Positions 44,897 through 55,650 of a stretch of 64,000 nt of DNA are shown one piece after another. Where the stretch lies: contig JAGYXB010001954.1 of the NCBI GenBank assembly GCA_022495005.1, forward strand, positions 1 to 64,000, written 5' to 3'. Both the position numbers and the translations under genes were made by a program. Source of the stretch: Rhyacophila brunnea. Taxonomy: Eukaryota > Arthropoda > Insecta > Trichoptera > Rhyacophilidae. How positions within the stretch are numbered: the first letter of the stretch is position 1; each line of letters opens with the position of its first letter. Below the pieces are notes generated by a model. The model had not been told where the DNA came from. It saw only the letters and a list, made by a program, of their open reading frames with translations, and did not search any database.

Positions 44897-46249
44897 TGGA
44901 ATGCGCGGTTTTCACGCGTCAAATCGCGCAATCTGTTTAAGTTATTGTTGCCTGTTTCACACAAGTATTAGAAGTTTTCAAATGACGAATCAGTAAATCA
45001 CCATAAATAGTTAAGTGATTTTTGCTTCTATATTAAATTCACAACGAAGGATTTATTTTTTATGTTCTCAATAATGTCTATCCGCCTATATAATGTTGTG
45101 AACGTATTGAATTAATAATTTGTAATGTGCTCAACGTGTCTTTTTTTAAATAAATAAATAATAAATTATGTGAAAATACTATTTTATTAAATAATTTGTA
45201 TTCACATGTTACGATAATATTTAAATTGTGTTATGGTCACAGTATTATACTCGAGCGTAGAAATGAAAATTTCTCCATTAAAATATGACTCGTGTATTCA
45301 TGGCACTGGTAGTATAAATAAAAGGCGTTGCGCATTTTCATCAACAAATAGTCTCAAATATAGAAATTTAGCATCTGCAAAATACGCCTTTCTGTCTTTT
45401 ACGTTGAATTAAAATGGTATAGTTATTCTACATAATATTTAAACAAAGCCCTTGTGTTAAACTTCTTCATTATTTTATCCGCTGTCGAGTCTCGAAAGTT
45501 ATCAACAAAAACAGAACCATGCTTTTTTAATATACATCATTATAACATAATCATTATATTATTTTGTTTTGTAAAAAACAAGTTTGTTAAAGAATAACTT
45601 ACAATATAAATAAGACCGTCATTACATTGTCTAGTACGGCAGACATGGATTAGAGAGCGAAATACTTTGACTTTGATTATCCGCCAGGGAAAATATTTAT
45701 TTATGTTATTCTATAGATATAAGATAAGTCACACAGGGAGTGTTATATTAATGAAATACATATGAAAAACTAAAAATAGCTACCGAAGTTTATTGATTTT
45801 TATTTATAATAATTCCTTTAAATAACCATTTTGTAGAATTTTGAAAATGTAAAAAAAGATCTTGTCATAAAATGTAATTTCAATTATTGCATGGAATATT
45901 TTATTAGGAATTTTATTAAATTTACAATAATCTAAAATGTAATATAAATGTTTTATGTGAAATATCTGCAATGTGTATTTGAAATATAATTTGGAAATCT
46001 AAAATTGAAGGAAATCCTATTGTATATTTTCCATTTTGGTATTTTAGTTTTCACCATGGGTTCTGTATTTTGTTTTTTTCATCAGCTTTTTGGGCTAATT
46101 TCAGAGTTTATTTTTAGGAGACCTAACAGGAAACTTTACCAAATTATATTTTTAAAATAACCTCTGTAATATGTTTCAAGTATTGAAGAAAGAAGGAGAA
46201 GATAAAAAAGATACTATCAGAGTTATAATAATAAACCATTACTTTTATT
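44897..46249. other. Gene-free stretch
   Basis: AT-rich; contains the promoter-like motif at 45313 described separately. No convincing reading frame follows it. Confidence 0.45.
45313..45342 (+). promoter_or_regulatory. TATA-box-like core promoter candidate
   Basis: TATAAATA (45313-45320) is followed by AAAGGCGTTGCG and an initiator-like TTCATCA about 27-30 nt downstream, a spacing seen in insect TATA promoters. The first downstream ATG (about 45414) opens a two-codon frame, so a coding transcript would need splicing or a later start. Weak evidence in AT-rich DNA. Confidence 0.2.
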
Positions 46250-46768
46250 CAACGAATAATTCACAAGATTTGAGAATGTAACATTGTCTATAATATGTTG
46301 AACATACATAATTTGAAAATACGTAATTGACGTGAATTCAGCAGTTACAGGTTCATGTTCCGTCTGGTTTTTCTAAAAAATATTATTTCTAGTGGGTACA
46401 TGAGATTTGACACATTATGTAGGTATGTTTAATAAAGATATATATTGAACATAAATATTAATTTGAAAACGTTCAAATTGAAAAATATGACGTTCGACGT
46501 GATTTGAATCTATATATGTACTGTTATCGCGTCAATATACTTTATTCAATTAAGCTACGGGCTTCCAACTTAATTACGATAATTTAAACTAATATGTCCT
46601 ACATGAAATGCTTATCAAATTGCGGTATTTTTTACTAAAATCCCGTCGGGTATCATATTTTTTCAAATGTGATTTTTTCTAGTAGGTTTATATATCTGAT
46701 GTGTCTTCATGTTATGTATATACAATATGTAGAACGTTATATTCTCAAATCTTGAGAATTATTCGTTG
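46250..46768. mobile_element. Inverted-repeat element of about 520 bp
   Basis: Ends CAACGAATAATTCACAAGAT TTGAGAATGTAAC and GTTATATTCTCAAATCTTGA GAATTATTCGTTG are 33-bp inverted repeats. The interior is AT-rich and non-coding. The word TTCAACGAATAATTA recurs near 58035. No target duplication recognised. Confidence 0.75.
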
Positions 46769-47085
46769 CATGAAAGAAATGTTTTATTAGAGATGTATAT
46801 TAAAAAAAATATTTAATACTTTCACGGACCGTATGTATAGTTAAATTTTTCATATACACGACTTATAATATAGGTAATATAAATTAAGTATAGTACATTT
46901 TCATTTCATATTATTGTTCAACATAATAGTATTATAATATATTATAGAAAATTGTGAAGAACAAAACATTTTCATATAACGAAATAATCTGGGAGATTCG
47001 TAATGGTGGATGTATGTTGTATAGGTTTCTGGAGAGATCTTACTTTCAGGATAAAAGTGTGAACATTTTTCTTTTCTTCTTCTTT
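46769..47085. other. AT-rich spacer
   Basis: No feature recognised; 63-residue frames on both strands extend into the SINE. Confidence 0.4.
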
Positions 47086-47316
47086 CGACCATTTACGATC
47101 CTAATAGGATCATATGGGCCTCCACAGAGTGGAGGTTTGTATTAACAGATTTTATTTTTACGAGAAATGGATGTCAGCCACTTGCTCAACCTATTAGGTC
47201 CATACTCTGACTGATACACAAATTGAAAAAACAATATGTGTACGCCAGACCCAGGATTCGATCCTGGGATCCTCGACTTTATAGGCCGGCGTTTAAGCCA
47301 CGCAGCCATCGTGGGT
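47086..47316 (-). mobile_element. tRNA-derived SINE, near full-length copy
   Basis: Tail hairpin GATCCTAATAGGATC, GGGCCTCCACAGAGTGGAGG, CCACTTGCTCAACCTATTAGG body, T-arm CCAGGATTCGATCCTGG and head TTTAAGCCACGCAGCC are all present. It is preceded on the plus strand by a pyrimidine run. The 92-residue minus frame 47420-47142 is accidental. Confidence 0.88.
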
Positions 47317-47969
47317 TTTTTTAGTTGAATGAATAATGATACAAGGAGTAGATATAGAAGAATAATTTTTGAAAAATGTTTGTTGGCATAGCTGTTATAT
47401 TTTATTATATTGAAATGCAAATTACTCTTGGTAAAACGAGTTACCTTCCTATACTATATGCCACGTATAACTGTTAGAGAATTTTATCTGGATTGCATTT
47501 TCGTTCGGGAGCTTTTATGAAAAATATTTACGTATGTATATTATACATATGCATGTAAAAATGAACAGTACAGAAGGCAGACGAGAAACGGATTTGGCGT
47601 GGTGCCACAAGTAGGACCTCATTTCGATAAATAACTTGTACACAGATGCAAGGTGCCGTAGTTGTATTGGTTGAGTACCAAGCGATCGCTTGTATTGGTA
47701 AGACGCAAAAATTGAAAGAAAATAGCCGCCTGGGTGACAAGAATATGGTGGAAAATTTAACTGAGCATTTATTTTCGAATTATTTTTTATTGGACACATC
47801 GAATCTAAATTCACGTATGAGTAACTAAAAAAAGGTGAAAGTGCTACATTATCAACATTCTTGGATGTGGCGACATGGTAATACTGCACTGTGTGCATCT
47901 GTCAAACTATTATGATGATATCGTCTAATTGGTTTTCTTTCACGCGGCGATTAAATTGAACGATTACTT
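47317..47969. other. Unassigned DNA with overlapping shadow frames
   Basis: Minus frames of 127 (47898-47515) and 70 residues overlap a 60-residue plus frame. Composition is less extreme here, but I recognise no domain, signal peptide or repeat. I do not support a gene. Confidence 0.35.
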
Positions 47970-48463
47970 TATTTTACAACGTTTTTGATAGCTCGTATTC
48001 TTGTTTGTCCGGTGATTGTTTTTCCAGTACAAATCTTGCAATCGATTTTTAACTAACTTCCCGACTAGCTAGACATTTGAAAATTTTAGAATATATCAGA
48101 ACACGATGCCAATGCATTCTTTTAATAATACTTTTAGCCATCTTTAAGCAGAATTGAATTCATTTTCAGTTAATTCTGTTTTGTATGGAAAGTTATTTCA
48201 GAAAAATCCGTAAAAGTAAGACTATTATTGGTTGCTAAGGGGGTGGTCCTAGCAACTAAATTATTAATATATATACGTGCGTTACTACGGAAATCAAAAT
48301 GAAATGTCAAAATGACATTTCAGTATTCTATATATGTTTGTTTGTCTTTTTATTTAAGTACTTCATATCAAGTACAAGTTTGAGCATATTGAGCATAATA
48401 ATTCAACAGAAAATTTTAAAACGTTGTATTTAAAAAAAAAATCTTTTTATCTTGTAACTATTT
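47970..48463 (+). mobile_element. Family B inverted-repeat element, copy 3 (best preserved)
   Basis: Left end TTTTACAACGTTTTTGATAG and end-proximal TTTTAAAACGTTGTA are inverted. It keeps all landmarks, including TATTATTGGTTGCTAAGG, GGTGGTCCTAGCAAC (complementary GTTGCTA/TAGCAAC half-sites), TATATACGTGCGTTA and the palindrome GAAATGTCAAAATGACATTT. Ends TTTTTATCTTGTAACTATTT. Non-coding. Confidence 0.85.
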
Positions 48464-48679
48464 CAGTTTATTTTTAAAATTTAGAATGACCATGTTGGTA
48501 TGTTTTCTCTCACCTTGCCCATTTTAATCCTCATTCTCCCTGTTTTGCTATGTCATTTACATATTTACATATATTTTCTTTCACGCGCTATCAATAACTA
48601 GCGGTAAGCCAGTAATTTTCCCCACTTGAAATACAGAAAAAAAGTGAACATCACAACATCTGTAGTATATATTGTTATT
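48464..48679. other. Short spacer
   Basis: No feature recognised. Confidence 0.35.
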
Positions 48680-49327
48680 CAGTGCTTTTCAAACTTTTTC
48701 ATCCCACACCCCGGAAATCAGAAAAAAATCCATGGCTCCCCTTCCCAAAAATTTTAGACTTTACCAACTGTACTTTATTTATTATTATATGTACATTTTA
48801 TTGAACATTTAAAATCAATTTAATGAGAGGGGTGTGATTGCATATTTCTACATAATACATCAATATCCGGTAAAAGGGTTTGCCTCAAAGTATCCGTTAA
48901 AAAACACGACCTAGGTTTATTTTTTTATTATCAGTGATGATAAAAATGAATTTTTGCATAGGTATGTGGTCGCAAAAGAAATGATGATTAACAATGCTGC
49001 TTTTGCAATTGACGGATATTCTTGCTGTCACCTTATCCAAAATTCTGCAAGACTTTTCATTAAATTCGACTACAAGGGAATTATCTGATTTAATATCAAT
49101 CAATTTATTCTTCTTGAGATGCCCACGTTATTAAATCATATTTTAAGGATTTAGCAAATAATTCTTATCCAATTGTTCTCTGGTCTACATTTAAGTTTGG
49201 GAAATATTATTGTCCAGTAATGACCTTTTTTATGATTTTTTTTTCAAATACTGAAATATTTCGCGGCTCCCTGGCAAGGGCTTCAAGGCCCTCTAGGGGG
49301 TCGCGCCCCCCAGTTTGAAAAGTACTG
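48680..49327. mobile_element. hAT-like non-autonomous element
   Basis: 648 bp; starts CAGTGCTTTTCAAAC and ends GTTTGAAAAGTACTG. The subterminal blocks ACACCCCGGAAATC and GGGGTCGCGCCCCCCAG are typical of the insect hAT MITEs whose ends read CAGTGxTTTTCAAACT. The flanks (TTGTTATT, TATTATAT) no longer match well, so it is old. The 68-residue minus frame 49103-48897 lies inside, but I see no transposase motif in it. Confidence 0.8.
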
Positions 49328-49369
49328 TATTATATAACATTTTATTTCCTAATTGATGCAAGTCAACAA

Positions 49370-49645
49370 CTACGTCTATCTTGGATGACAAATGCTTATT
49401 TAGGGTGAACGACGCTTGAATAGAATTTTCAAGTAAAGTAAAATAAGCGTAAAATGTTCAACCAATGTGTGCTACCAGTGTTTACGTATGCGTGTAATAC
49501 AATGTAAGAGAAATCAATAAATTTTGAATAGCGCAATGTGACATAGAAAGGTTCATGTTGGACATAACGCGGAAAGACCACAAAAGAAATCAATAGATAA
49601 GAAAGTAGACAAGAGTATTTATCGATCGATGACGCTCTATGTCTT
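49370..49645 (+). pseudogene. RTE-like LINE relic
   Basis: Reads YVYLG and then, after a stop, GERRLNRIFK. It continues as a mutated version of the block at 19503-19740: AAAATGTTCAACCAATGTGT GCTACCAG, then GACATAGAAAGGTTCATGTTGG and ATAACGCGGAAAGACC correspond to VFNQCVLPV and MERCMLGITRKD. Internal deletions and stops throughout. This is the third copy of that LINE 3' region in the window. Confidence 0.7.
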
Positions 49646-50589
49646 TTGTTTTTTTTGTGATTTTGCTACACAATCGAGTAAATCACGATAGTTTTTCATC
49701 ACAGACCAGCGGAATCACCATACCGGAAATTTTAATATACCGCACTTATTTTTTTTTTACTTTGATAAAATGTATGGCAAGATTTTTTTAATAGGCTGTT
49801 GGGTACATAGTACAAAATTTAATACAATTAAAATGATTCCTAATATTTTGACACCCCATTAAAAAGCTGGTTTGATCATCATTATATCATGATAAAATAC
49901 TTAGTGGTCACATATATTATACATATATGAGGCCTACCTCCCGAACGTACAAGCTCGTAAATTGTTGAATCAACCCTCAAATGTATATTGGGGTACTAGC
50001 AAAGAGCCGTAAGTTGATGAGGGACCAACGTTGGCGCAACGGGAAAGTCTGAGTTTTATAGACTCAAAGAGATCGAAATAAATCTTTAAAAAATAATAAA
50101 ACCAAATAAAATCTGCCCCAATATGCTTGCTATCAACCGAGATGACCTTTAAGTGTTAATAATTTATAATTCTGTTCTACTGAATATAACTTTTTCGTAC
50201 ATTTTCATAAGCTTTCTCAGAATAAGGGTTTCTTAATAATCAGACAAAGCTTACTTACTTTTGTTTAGGAAACAACGTATTTAAGCTGCGATGATTACTA
50301 TAAGTTACAACATAACTTTAATAAGAATAAATTTTACTAGTAAAATGCTTCTTCAGAGAAAAGAAATTGTCTAATACTTACTTATACGTAAGTCCACGGT
50401 AAGACTAAAAAACCCTAGCAATATATAATAAATATCAGCCCATAGATTGGTACACAGATTAAATAATTTCTCCATTTTTTATGATTTGGGTTTATCAAAA
50501 TATTTTGATTTGTCTACTACACGAAGCCATCTGTAGTTTCTCTCTTTATAATATAGCGAGTATATTAGCATTAATAATTACAACATAAA
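49646..50589. other. AT-rich DNA without recognised gene
   Basis: No supported feature. Confidence 0.4.
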
Positions 50590-51078
50590 AATAACTTTTT
50601 ATATACCACGTTATAAAATTTTCTGTTGAATCACATAAAAGTTGACAATTCTATGTATTAATAATTTACGACAAATAAGGCATTTGTCAACAAATCAATT
50701 TTTTGCTATTTTGCAACAAACAAATAAATATAGAATACTGAAATGTCATTTTGATTTCCATAGTAACGCACGTATATATTAATAATTTAGTTGTTAGGAC
50801 CACCCCATTAGAAACCAATAATATTGGATTGAATTACGGATTTCTTCCGAAATAACTTTTTATACAAAACAGAATTAACTAAAAATGAATTTAATTCTAC
50901 TTAAAGAAGGCTAGAAGTAATAAAAGAATGCATTGGCATCGTGTTCTGGTATATTCTAAAAGTTTCAAAAATCTAGCTAGTCGTGAAGTTAGTTAAAAAT
51001 CGATTGCAAGATTTGTAATGGATAAACATCCATCGGGCAAATAAGAATACGAGCTAATAAAAACGTTGTAATAAAATA
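50590..51078 (-). mobile_element. Family B inverted-repeat element, copy 4
   Basis: Minus-orientation copy: TTATATACCACGTTATAAAA TTTTCTGTTGAATCA at the plus-strand left, GCTAATAAAAACGTTGTAATA at the right. Internal landmarks (CGTATATATTAATAATTTAG, GGACCACCCCATTAG, TTCTAAAAGTTTCAAAAAT) appear in reverse complement. Confidence 0.82.
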
Positions 51079-51188
51079 CAAGGTAATGTGGGTGAATAAT
51101 TCAATAATAGAATAAGAAAAATTAAAGCACATGGAAGCACACAGAGTTAACTAGGTTGATAAACTCTTATTAAAAAACTTATAAAACC

Positions 51189-51502
51189 TTTTAGCCATCT
51201 TTAAGTAGAATTGAATTCATTTTCAGTCAATTCTGTTTTGTATGAAAAGTTATTTCGGAAGAAATCTGTAATCCAATCCACTATTATTGGTTGCTAAGCG
51301 GGTGGTCATATCAACTAAATTATTAATATATACGTGCGTTACTATGGAAATTAAAATGACATTTCAGTATTCTATATTTGTTTTTTTTAATTTTTTTCAT
51401 ATCAAGTACAAGTTTGAGCATATTGAGCATAATAATTCAACAGAATATTTAAAAACGTTGTATATAAAAAAGTTATATTTATCTTGTAGTTATTTATTTG
51501 AA
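51189..51502 (+). mobile_element. Family B inverted-repeat element, copy 5, 5'-truncated
   Basis: Starts abruptly at TTTTAGCCATCTTTAAGTAG and runs to TATTTATCTTGTAGTTATTT. It lies about 110 bp from copy 4 in the opposite orientation, so the two can pair over roughly 300 bp. The 82-residue frame 51287-51535 is accidental. Confidence 0.8.
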
Positions 51503-51614
51503 AATTGTCAACACTTACTTTATGTCATGTCGTGAAAGATTGAATTTATAATTTGTCATGTTCATTATATGTAAAATAAATAAATTTGATCAAATCCATA
51601 ACCGTCGATGTCTT

Positions 51615-52100
51615 CTTCAGCAATGACACTAACTGGACAGTTCATTTCCTGCTACTTTATCAATCACGAGAAGGTTTTCAAATGTTCGTATCGCCGTTCA
51701 GCCTCTACTTAAAACATATGACATATATCGTAAAATCGTTAATATTATCAAATTTCTAGGTCAGTTTGGTAATCAATGAAAATAAAATCAACGTATTCTG
51801 CATCACCTGCTCCGGTTCAGATTTTCTCCGCTTAAGTAACGAGAAAAACGTCAAGAGAATTTAAGGCTTTAGATACCTGATATTGTACAGCATAATACGG
51901 CAGATGGTACTTAGCAAAAAGACATGGGTATGCAAATGGGAATAGCGTATGCAACATTTAACTCGATTCAGAATGTCTGGAACTCACGGCTATACGCGCT
52001 TGAAACCAAATGTTCTGAGGATACTGTACGGTAATGAGTCATGGCCAATTAGGAAGTTTCAGAGCTTGGAGAACAGGATTTCAAGAAAAATGAGAAGGTT
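51615..52100 (+). pseudogene. LINE ORF2 relic interrupted by a small transposon
   Basis: Eroded reverse-transcriptase downstream region: around 51770-51850 reads NENKINVFCITCSGSDF, then in other frames FRYLILYS (equivalent of FxYLGSxV), ATFNSIQNVWNSRLYALE (51950-51995) and LYGNESWPIRKFQSLENRIS (52020-52080). It stops at 52100 where an element with perfect 8-bp duplications has inserted; traces may resume after 52402. Several frameshifts. Similar to the relic at 29560-29800. Confidence 0.65.
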
Positions 52101-52394
52101 GGTAAATGTGCCGCAGAGGTGGACATGAGATTTTACAACTTATTTTTTAGACCAAACCAAACCTAACCTAACCTAATCTAACTTACCCCAACCTAATATT
52201 ACCTCATATAATCTTAGTGTGTGATAATGGTGTATCAAAATGTATGAAAATTTCAAATTTTCAATTAACGATTATTGGATCGAAAAACCGATGCGCTGAC
52301 AGAAAATGGTATTTATTATAATTGTCAACATGGAATAAACTGCTTTCGTAAAAAAAATATTAAAGCTCATGTCCACCTCTGCGGCACAATTACC
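52101..52394. mobile_element. Inverted-repeat element with CCTAA array, 8-bp duplication (second family)
   Basis: 294 bp; starts GGTAAATGTGCCGCAGAGGT and ends inverted (GACCTC-type sense strand CACCTCTGCGGCACAATTACC). Inverted repeats are about 33 bp to GGACATGAG. Perfect 8-bp duplications AGAAGGTT flank it (52093-52100, 52395-52402). Inside, 52152-52200 holds CCTAACCTAACCTAATC-type telomere-like units. Its terminal sequence is unrelated to the 184-189-bp family apart from the initial GGTA and the 8-bp duplication. Could be a MULE- or hAT-mobilised element; unresolved. Confidence 0.85.
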
Positions 52395-52949
52395 AGAAGG
52401 TTTATCACCATATTGAAAACAACGATGTTAAATTTGAAAGAGCAACGAATGTGTCAAAAAAATTTCACTATGTCCTAGATTGTCTCCAATTTAATTAGAT
52501 TTCAAAGTTCTGGAAGGCTGCTAATCCCCCCCGCCCCCCAGCGTATATACGGTGGAATTGCTCAATTCTAAATCATGAGTGAAGGCATTCTTAGAGGTGC
52601 TATGGTGTCCAAAAAGTTGTTTTGTATTTATGAGTTTTACAAAATGTATAAACCATCTTTTGACTGATTCACATTCAGTAGTTTAGAGTTATACTCCCAC
52701 GAAATATATGTTTTTTTTGTGTAGTCGTGGGATCGAATCCGTGAACCATAGCGTCAATGAAATGTAATTTAAAAAAACATTTGTTTTCAACCAATATTAT
52801 AGAATTATCTCATTTATAAATACTAATTATCAATGCAATTATAAATTTTGAGATACGATTAGTTTAATACATAAATTATGTATAATATTGAATTGTAAAA
52901 AGAAGAAACACCTCGAAATTTCAATGATATTTAATAATATAAACTTTTA
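52395..52949. other. Spacer with a possible SINE/tRNA-like scrap
   Basis: The end of frame 52275-52478 extends here without a recognised motif. At 52718-52745 GTCGTGGGATCGAATCCGTG looks like a tRNA-type T-arm remnant. A G/C-rich word (CCCCCCCGCCCCCCAG) near 52530 may be a lone hAT end. Confidence 0.35.
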
Positions 52950-52953
52950 TTAA

Positions 52954-53085
52954 CGGCCCACATGCTCAGCTTACATCAAAATGGAGCTTTTATGCTATTT
53001 TCAAAGCATGATCCTGGACATTTCTTAAACGTTGTAGATAATCAAACATGTTCATCACGTTCAAACACGCTGAGCATGTCCCCCC
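52954..53085. mobile_element. TTAA foldback family, 132-bp mini copy
   Basis: Bounded by TTAA at 52950-52953 and 53086-53089. Left end CGGCCCACATGCTCAGCTTA, right end inverted GGGGGGACATGCTCAGCGTG. It keeps only the first ~85 bp of one arm plus the other terminus, with TTCATCACGTTCAAACACG derived from the spacer region of the large palindrome. It proves that short versions end precisely at TTAA. Confidence 0.88.
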
Positions 53086-53089
53086 TTAA

Positions 53090-53951
53090 CACATCAAATA
53101 TATTACATAGATAAAGGATAGTGGATCCCATTTTTTCAGATACTGTTGAATAGCAAATATTTAATATGTTTTAGCTTGAAAGGTCTTCCTGCAATGTATA
53201 TTAAATGAATTGGTTGGTTAAATTTAAACGAATGTAATATTGTAAGTTAGATTCCAATCACAGGTTAATAGGCGGAGACGTCCAAGTATTATGCTGCTGT
53301 CAACTTTGCTACCTACTTAATTGCGATTGGCACTAATTGCCATCGAGTTTCCTTGTTGAGGTGAGGCAATTAGCGGTTGAACTATTCGAGTGCTATATTA
53401 GTGACATGGATTAACTGAGCGGATTAGAAATTTGCAAATCATCCAGGAGGATTACTTTGCTACTTGATCAATAGGGTTTAACACGATTTAAATTTGACTA
53501 ACCATAATATTATCATATTATTTTTAAATTACAATATTAACGATTTATATTTTGTACTAATAAATTTAGAATCGGAACCTTTATACAATACACACATTCA
53601 TAGATTATTGTAAATGTATAATTATTACATCATTATATCCTTATTGAGGTATATAAACATAGTATTTTGATGTACTAAATTTCTAACACTTCCATTTCTA
53701 ACTAATTCTTTATCTATGTACGTATAATGTATTATATATTGTAATATTATGTCAATATTAAATATGGCATATAAATTGTAAAAGTAACTGTAGTTGTATA
53801 TGTATCATTAGTGACGGTTTTCTTTGACGCAGATGATGCAATCGATATAGTTGAAATCAATTATACAAATTTTAACTAAAATGTACATATCTCTAATAAA
53901 CTATGTATGTATAAAATATTACCTTCTTTTAACATACTAAATAACATAACC
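53090..53951. other. AT-rich DNA without recognised gene
   Basis: No supported feature. Confidence 0.4.
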
Positions 53952-54460
53952 CAGTGGCGAATGGTGAAGGTAGGATGTTTACATCTGACATAAATAGTGC
54001 ACACTAAACTTTGTCAGTCAAACATATTTGTTTGTGTTGGACTAAGACAACACAATATAGATAGTGTTTGTTAGTTTATAAAATACAATTAAGCCCCATA
54101 GTAGATAATAGTAAAAAAAGTATTTATAAAATATTTAAAATTATGTATGGTTTAATGGAACAATTAAAATATTATATTTTTTTAAATAACCAACACTATT
54201 TTGTAATATATATTTTTAACTAAACGAAAACCAATGAGTACCTATTACTGAAAAAGTGTGCACCATTTTTGTCGGATCGCGGATGGAGTATACCTAAACT
54301 ATAATGATTTGGTTGAGGCAGGGTTTAATTGAATTTTAAAAACTAACCAGTATCATCTGCAAATTGTATTCTTAGTTCAACAAAAACAAATAATAAGTAA
54401 TAAGCTTAGTGTGCACTATTTATGTCAAATATAACAACCTACCATCACCCCTCGCTACTG
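53952..54460. mobile_element. hAT-like element with 55-bp inverted repeats
   Basis: Starts CAGTGGCGAATGGTGAAGGT and ends ACCATCACCCCTCGCTACTG. Inverted similarity extends past TGACATAAATAGTGCACACTA on both sides. Flanks ACATAACC and ACATACTG share 5 of 8 bases. CAGTGGCG ends are common in hAT MITEs. The interior is AT-rich and non-coding. Confidence 0.75.
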
Positions 54461-55555
54461 ACATACTGATTCAAACAAATAATATCGTCACATAACTCAC
54501 ATCAATATATATTATTAAATATTTTCATGATAGTATATAATTTTAGAGCTAACTGCAACTATATAAATACAATTTTTTATTTTCAAACCTTAGTAGTAGT
54601 TTTCAAGTTGAGTTATTCTCGTTCCATTATTTTCAATCAGTGTAGTGAATGGATTTGGAACTTACCTGAAAGGAAAGAAAATAACAATCATTAGTACAGT
54701 GTTACATGATTTAATATCGTCACCTCAATACTACAACTAGATAACTCTGATTTTGTCATTGTTGGGAAAATGAAATTTAATTCACTTGATTAACATAATT
54801 CTTGGCTATAATAATTATTATTTCAAATAATAATGGAAAACTGTGCTTTGTCTAAATTGGGAACTATTAAATAACTTTCAATTAAATGAAAAAATATTGT
54901 AGGTATTTTATTGCGTATATTTAATGCATTTATGGTTTTAAAGTTATAAAATATTTTCAAATACAAAATGAATACAGTTCTTAGTAACTTCTGACTTACC
55001 TAGTTTTATCATTTCGCAAAAAAAGGAAATGTAGAATCATATTATTTAATAGTTATCTCTGTAGTATTGAGGTGACAATATGTAATTGTATACAAAAAGA
55101 CAGTTGCTTTACCTTGCTTAAAAATATTATTATGTTTCATCACTTTCATCCGCGATAATAATTAGGTACGTTAAGTTCCAGGATAATAATTATGATTCTA
55201 GAAAACAGATACATTAATATTTTTTCTAGGTACCTACGTATGTTGATAGTTGAAATTTATGGTTTTATTTGATGTTTTATAATCAACAGCCTCAAAATCA
55301 GTTACCTATAAGTCCCTAAATTCACTACACCAGCAAGTATCTTCAATTTGATAGTATTTATTGTTGACTTTAAATATTAAATTAATTGTGTTTTTATAGT
55401 TATTGAATTTATTTTGTGTAGTTTTCATATTTGTATCATCGTTTAACAATTACAAAATAATTTACCTAAACAATGGGAAAGAGAAATTTTAAATATGGTA
55501 TTATTTTCAATAGAAAAAAGGAACGAAGGTATTTATGACAAGGTGAACCATTCGC
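54461..55555. other. Non-repetitive stretch holding a strong splice signal
   Basis: No transposon or repeated family was recognised in this kilobase, unlike its surroundings. It contains the splice-site-like sequence at 54640-54690 on the minus strand. No coding exon could be confirmed. Confidence 0.45.
54642..54692 (-). promoter_or_regulatory. Candidate recursive splice site (AG|GTAAGT) or exon acceptor
   Basis: On the minus strand the order is branch-point-like ACTAATG, pyrimidine-rich TTATTTTCTTTCCTTTCAG, then GTAAGTTCC immediately after the AG (junction at 54666/54665). A strong acceptor fused directly to a strong donor is the published signature of ratchet points in very long insect introns. 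As an ordinary exon the sequence would give VSSKSIHYTD then a stop, so it could also be a terminal exon. Evidence is motif-only. Confidence 0.4.
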
Positions 55556-55650
55556 AGCCGACGTCATTTCCACTTCCGTAACTGTTTCTCAATACGGTTT
55601 CTCAATTTCACTACATCCCAAAAGAAGTATAACTTCAATAAAAACGATTT
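55556..55650 (+). repeat. Family C right-end fragment
   Basis: GACGTCATTTCCACTTCCGT...TCTCAATTTCACTAC, then CCCAAAAGAAGTATAACTTC. This matches the right terminus of the copies ending at 22440 and 56665. Confidence 0.65.

Noticed and set aside
47515..47898. 127-residue minus-strand frame as a possible host gene
   Set aside because: No recognisable domain, no supporting splice or start context, and overlapping frames on both strands; composition alone can produce it.
52275..52478. 67-residue frame with spaced Cys/His suggesting a FLYWCH zinc finger
   Set aside because: The Cys/His residues come partly from the inverted terminal repeat, spacing does not fit the FLYWCH pattern well, and the frame leaves the element.
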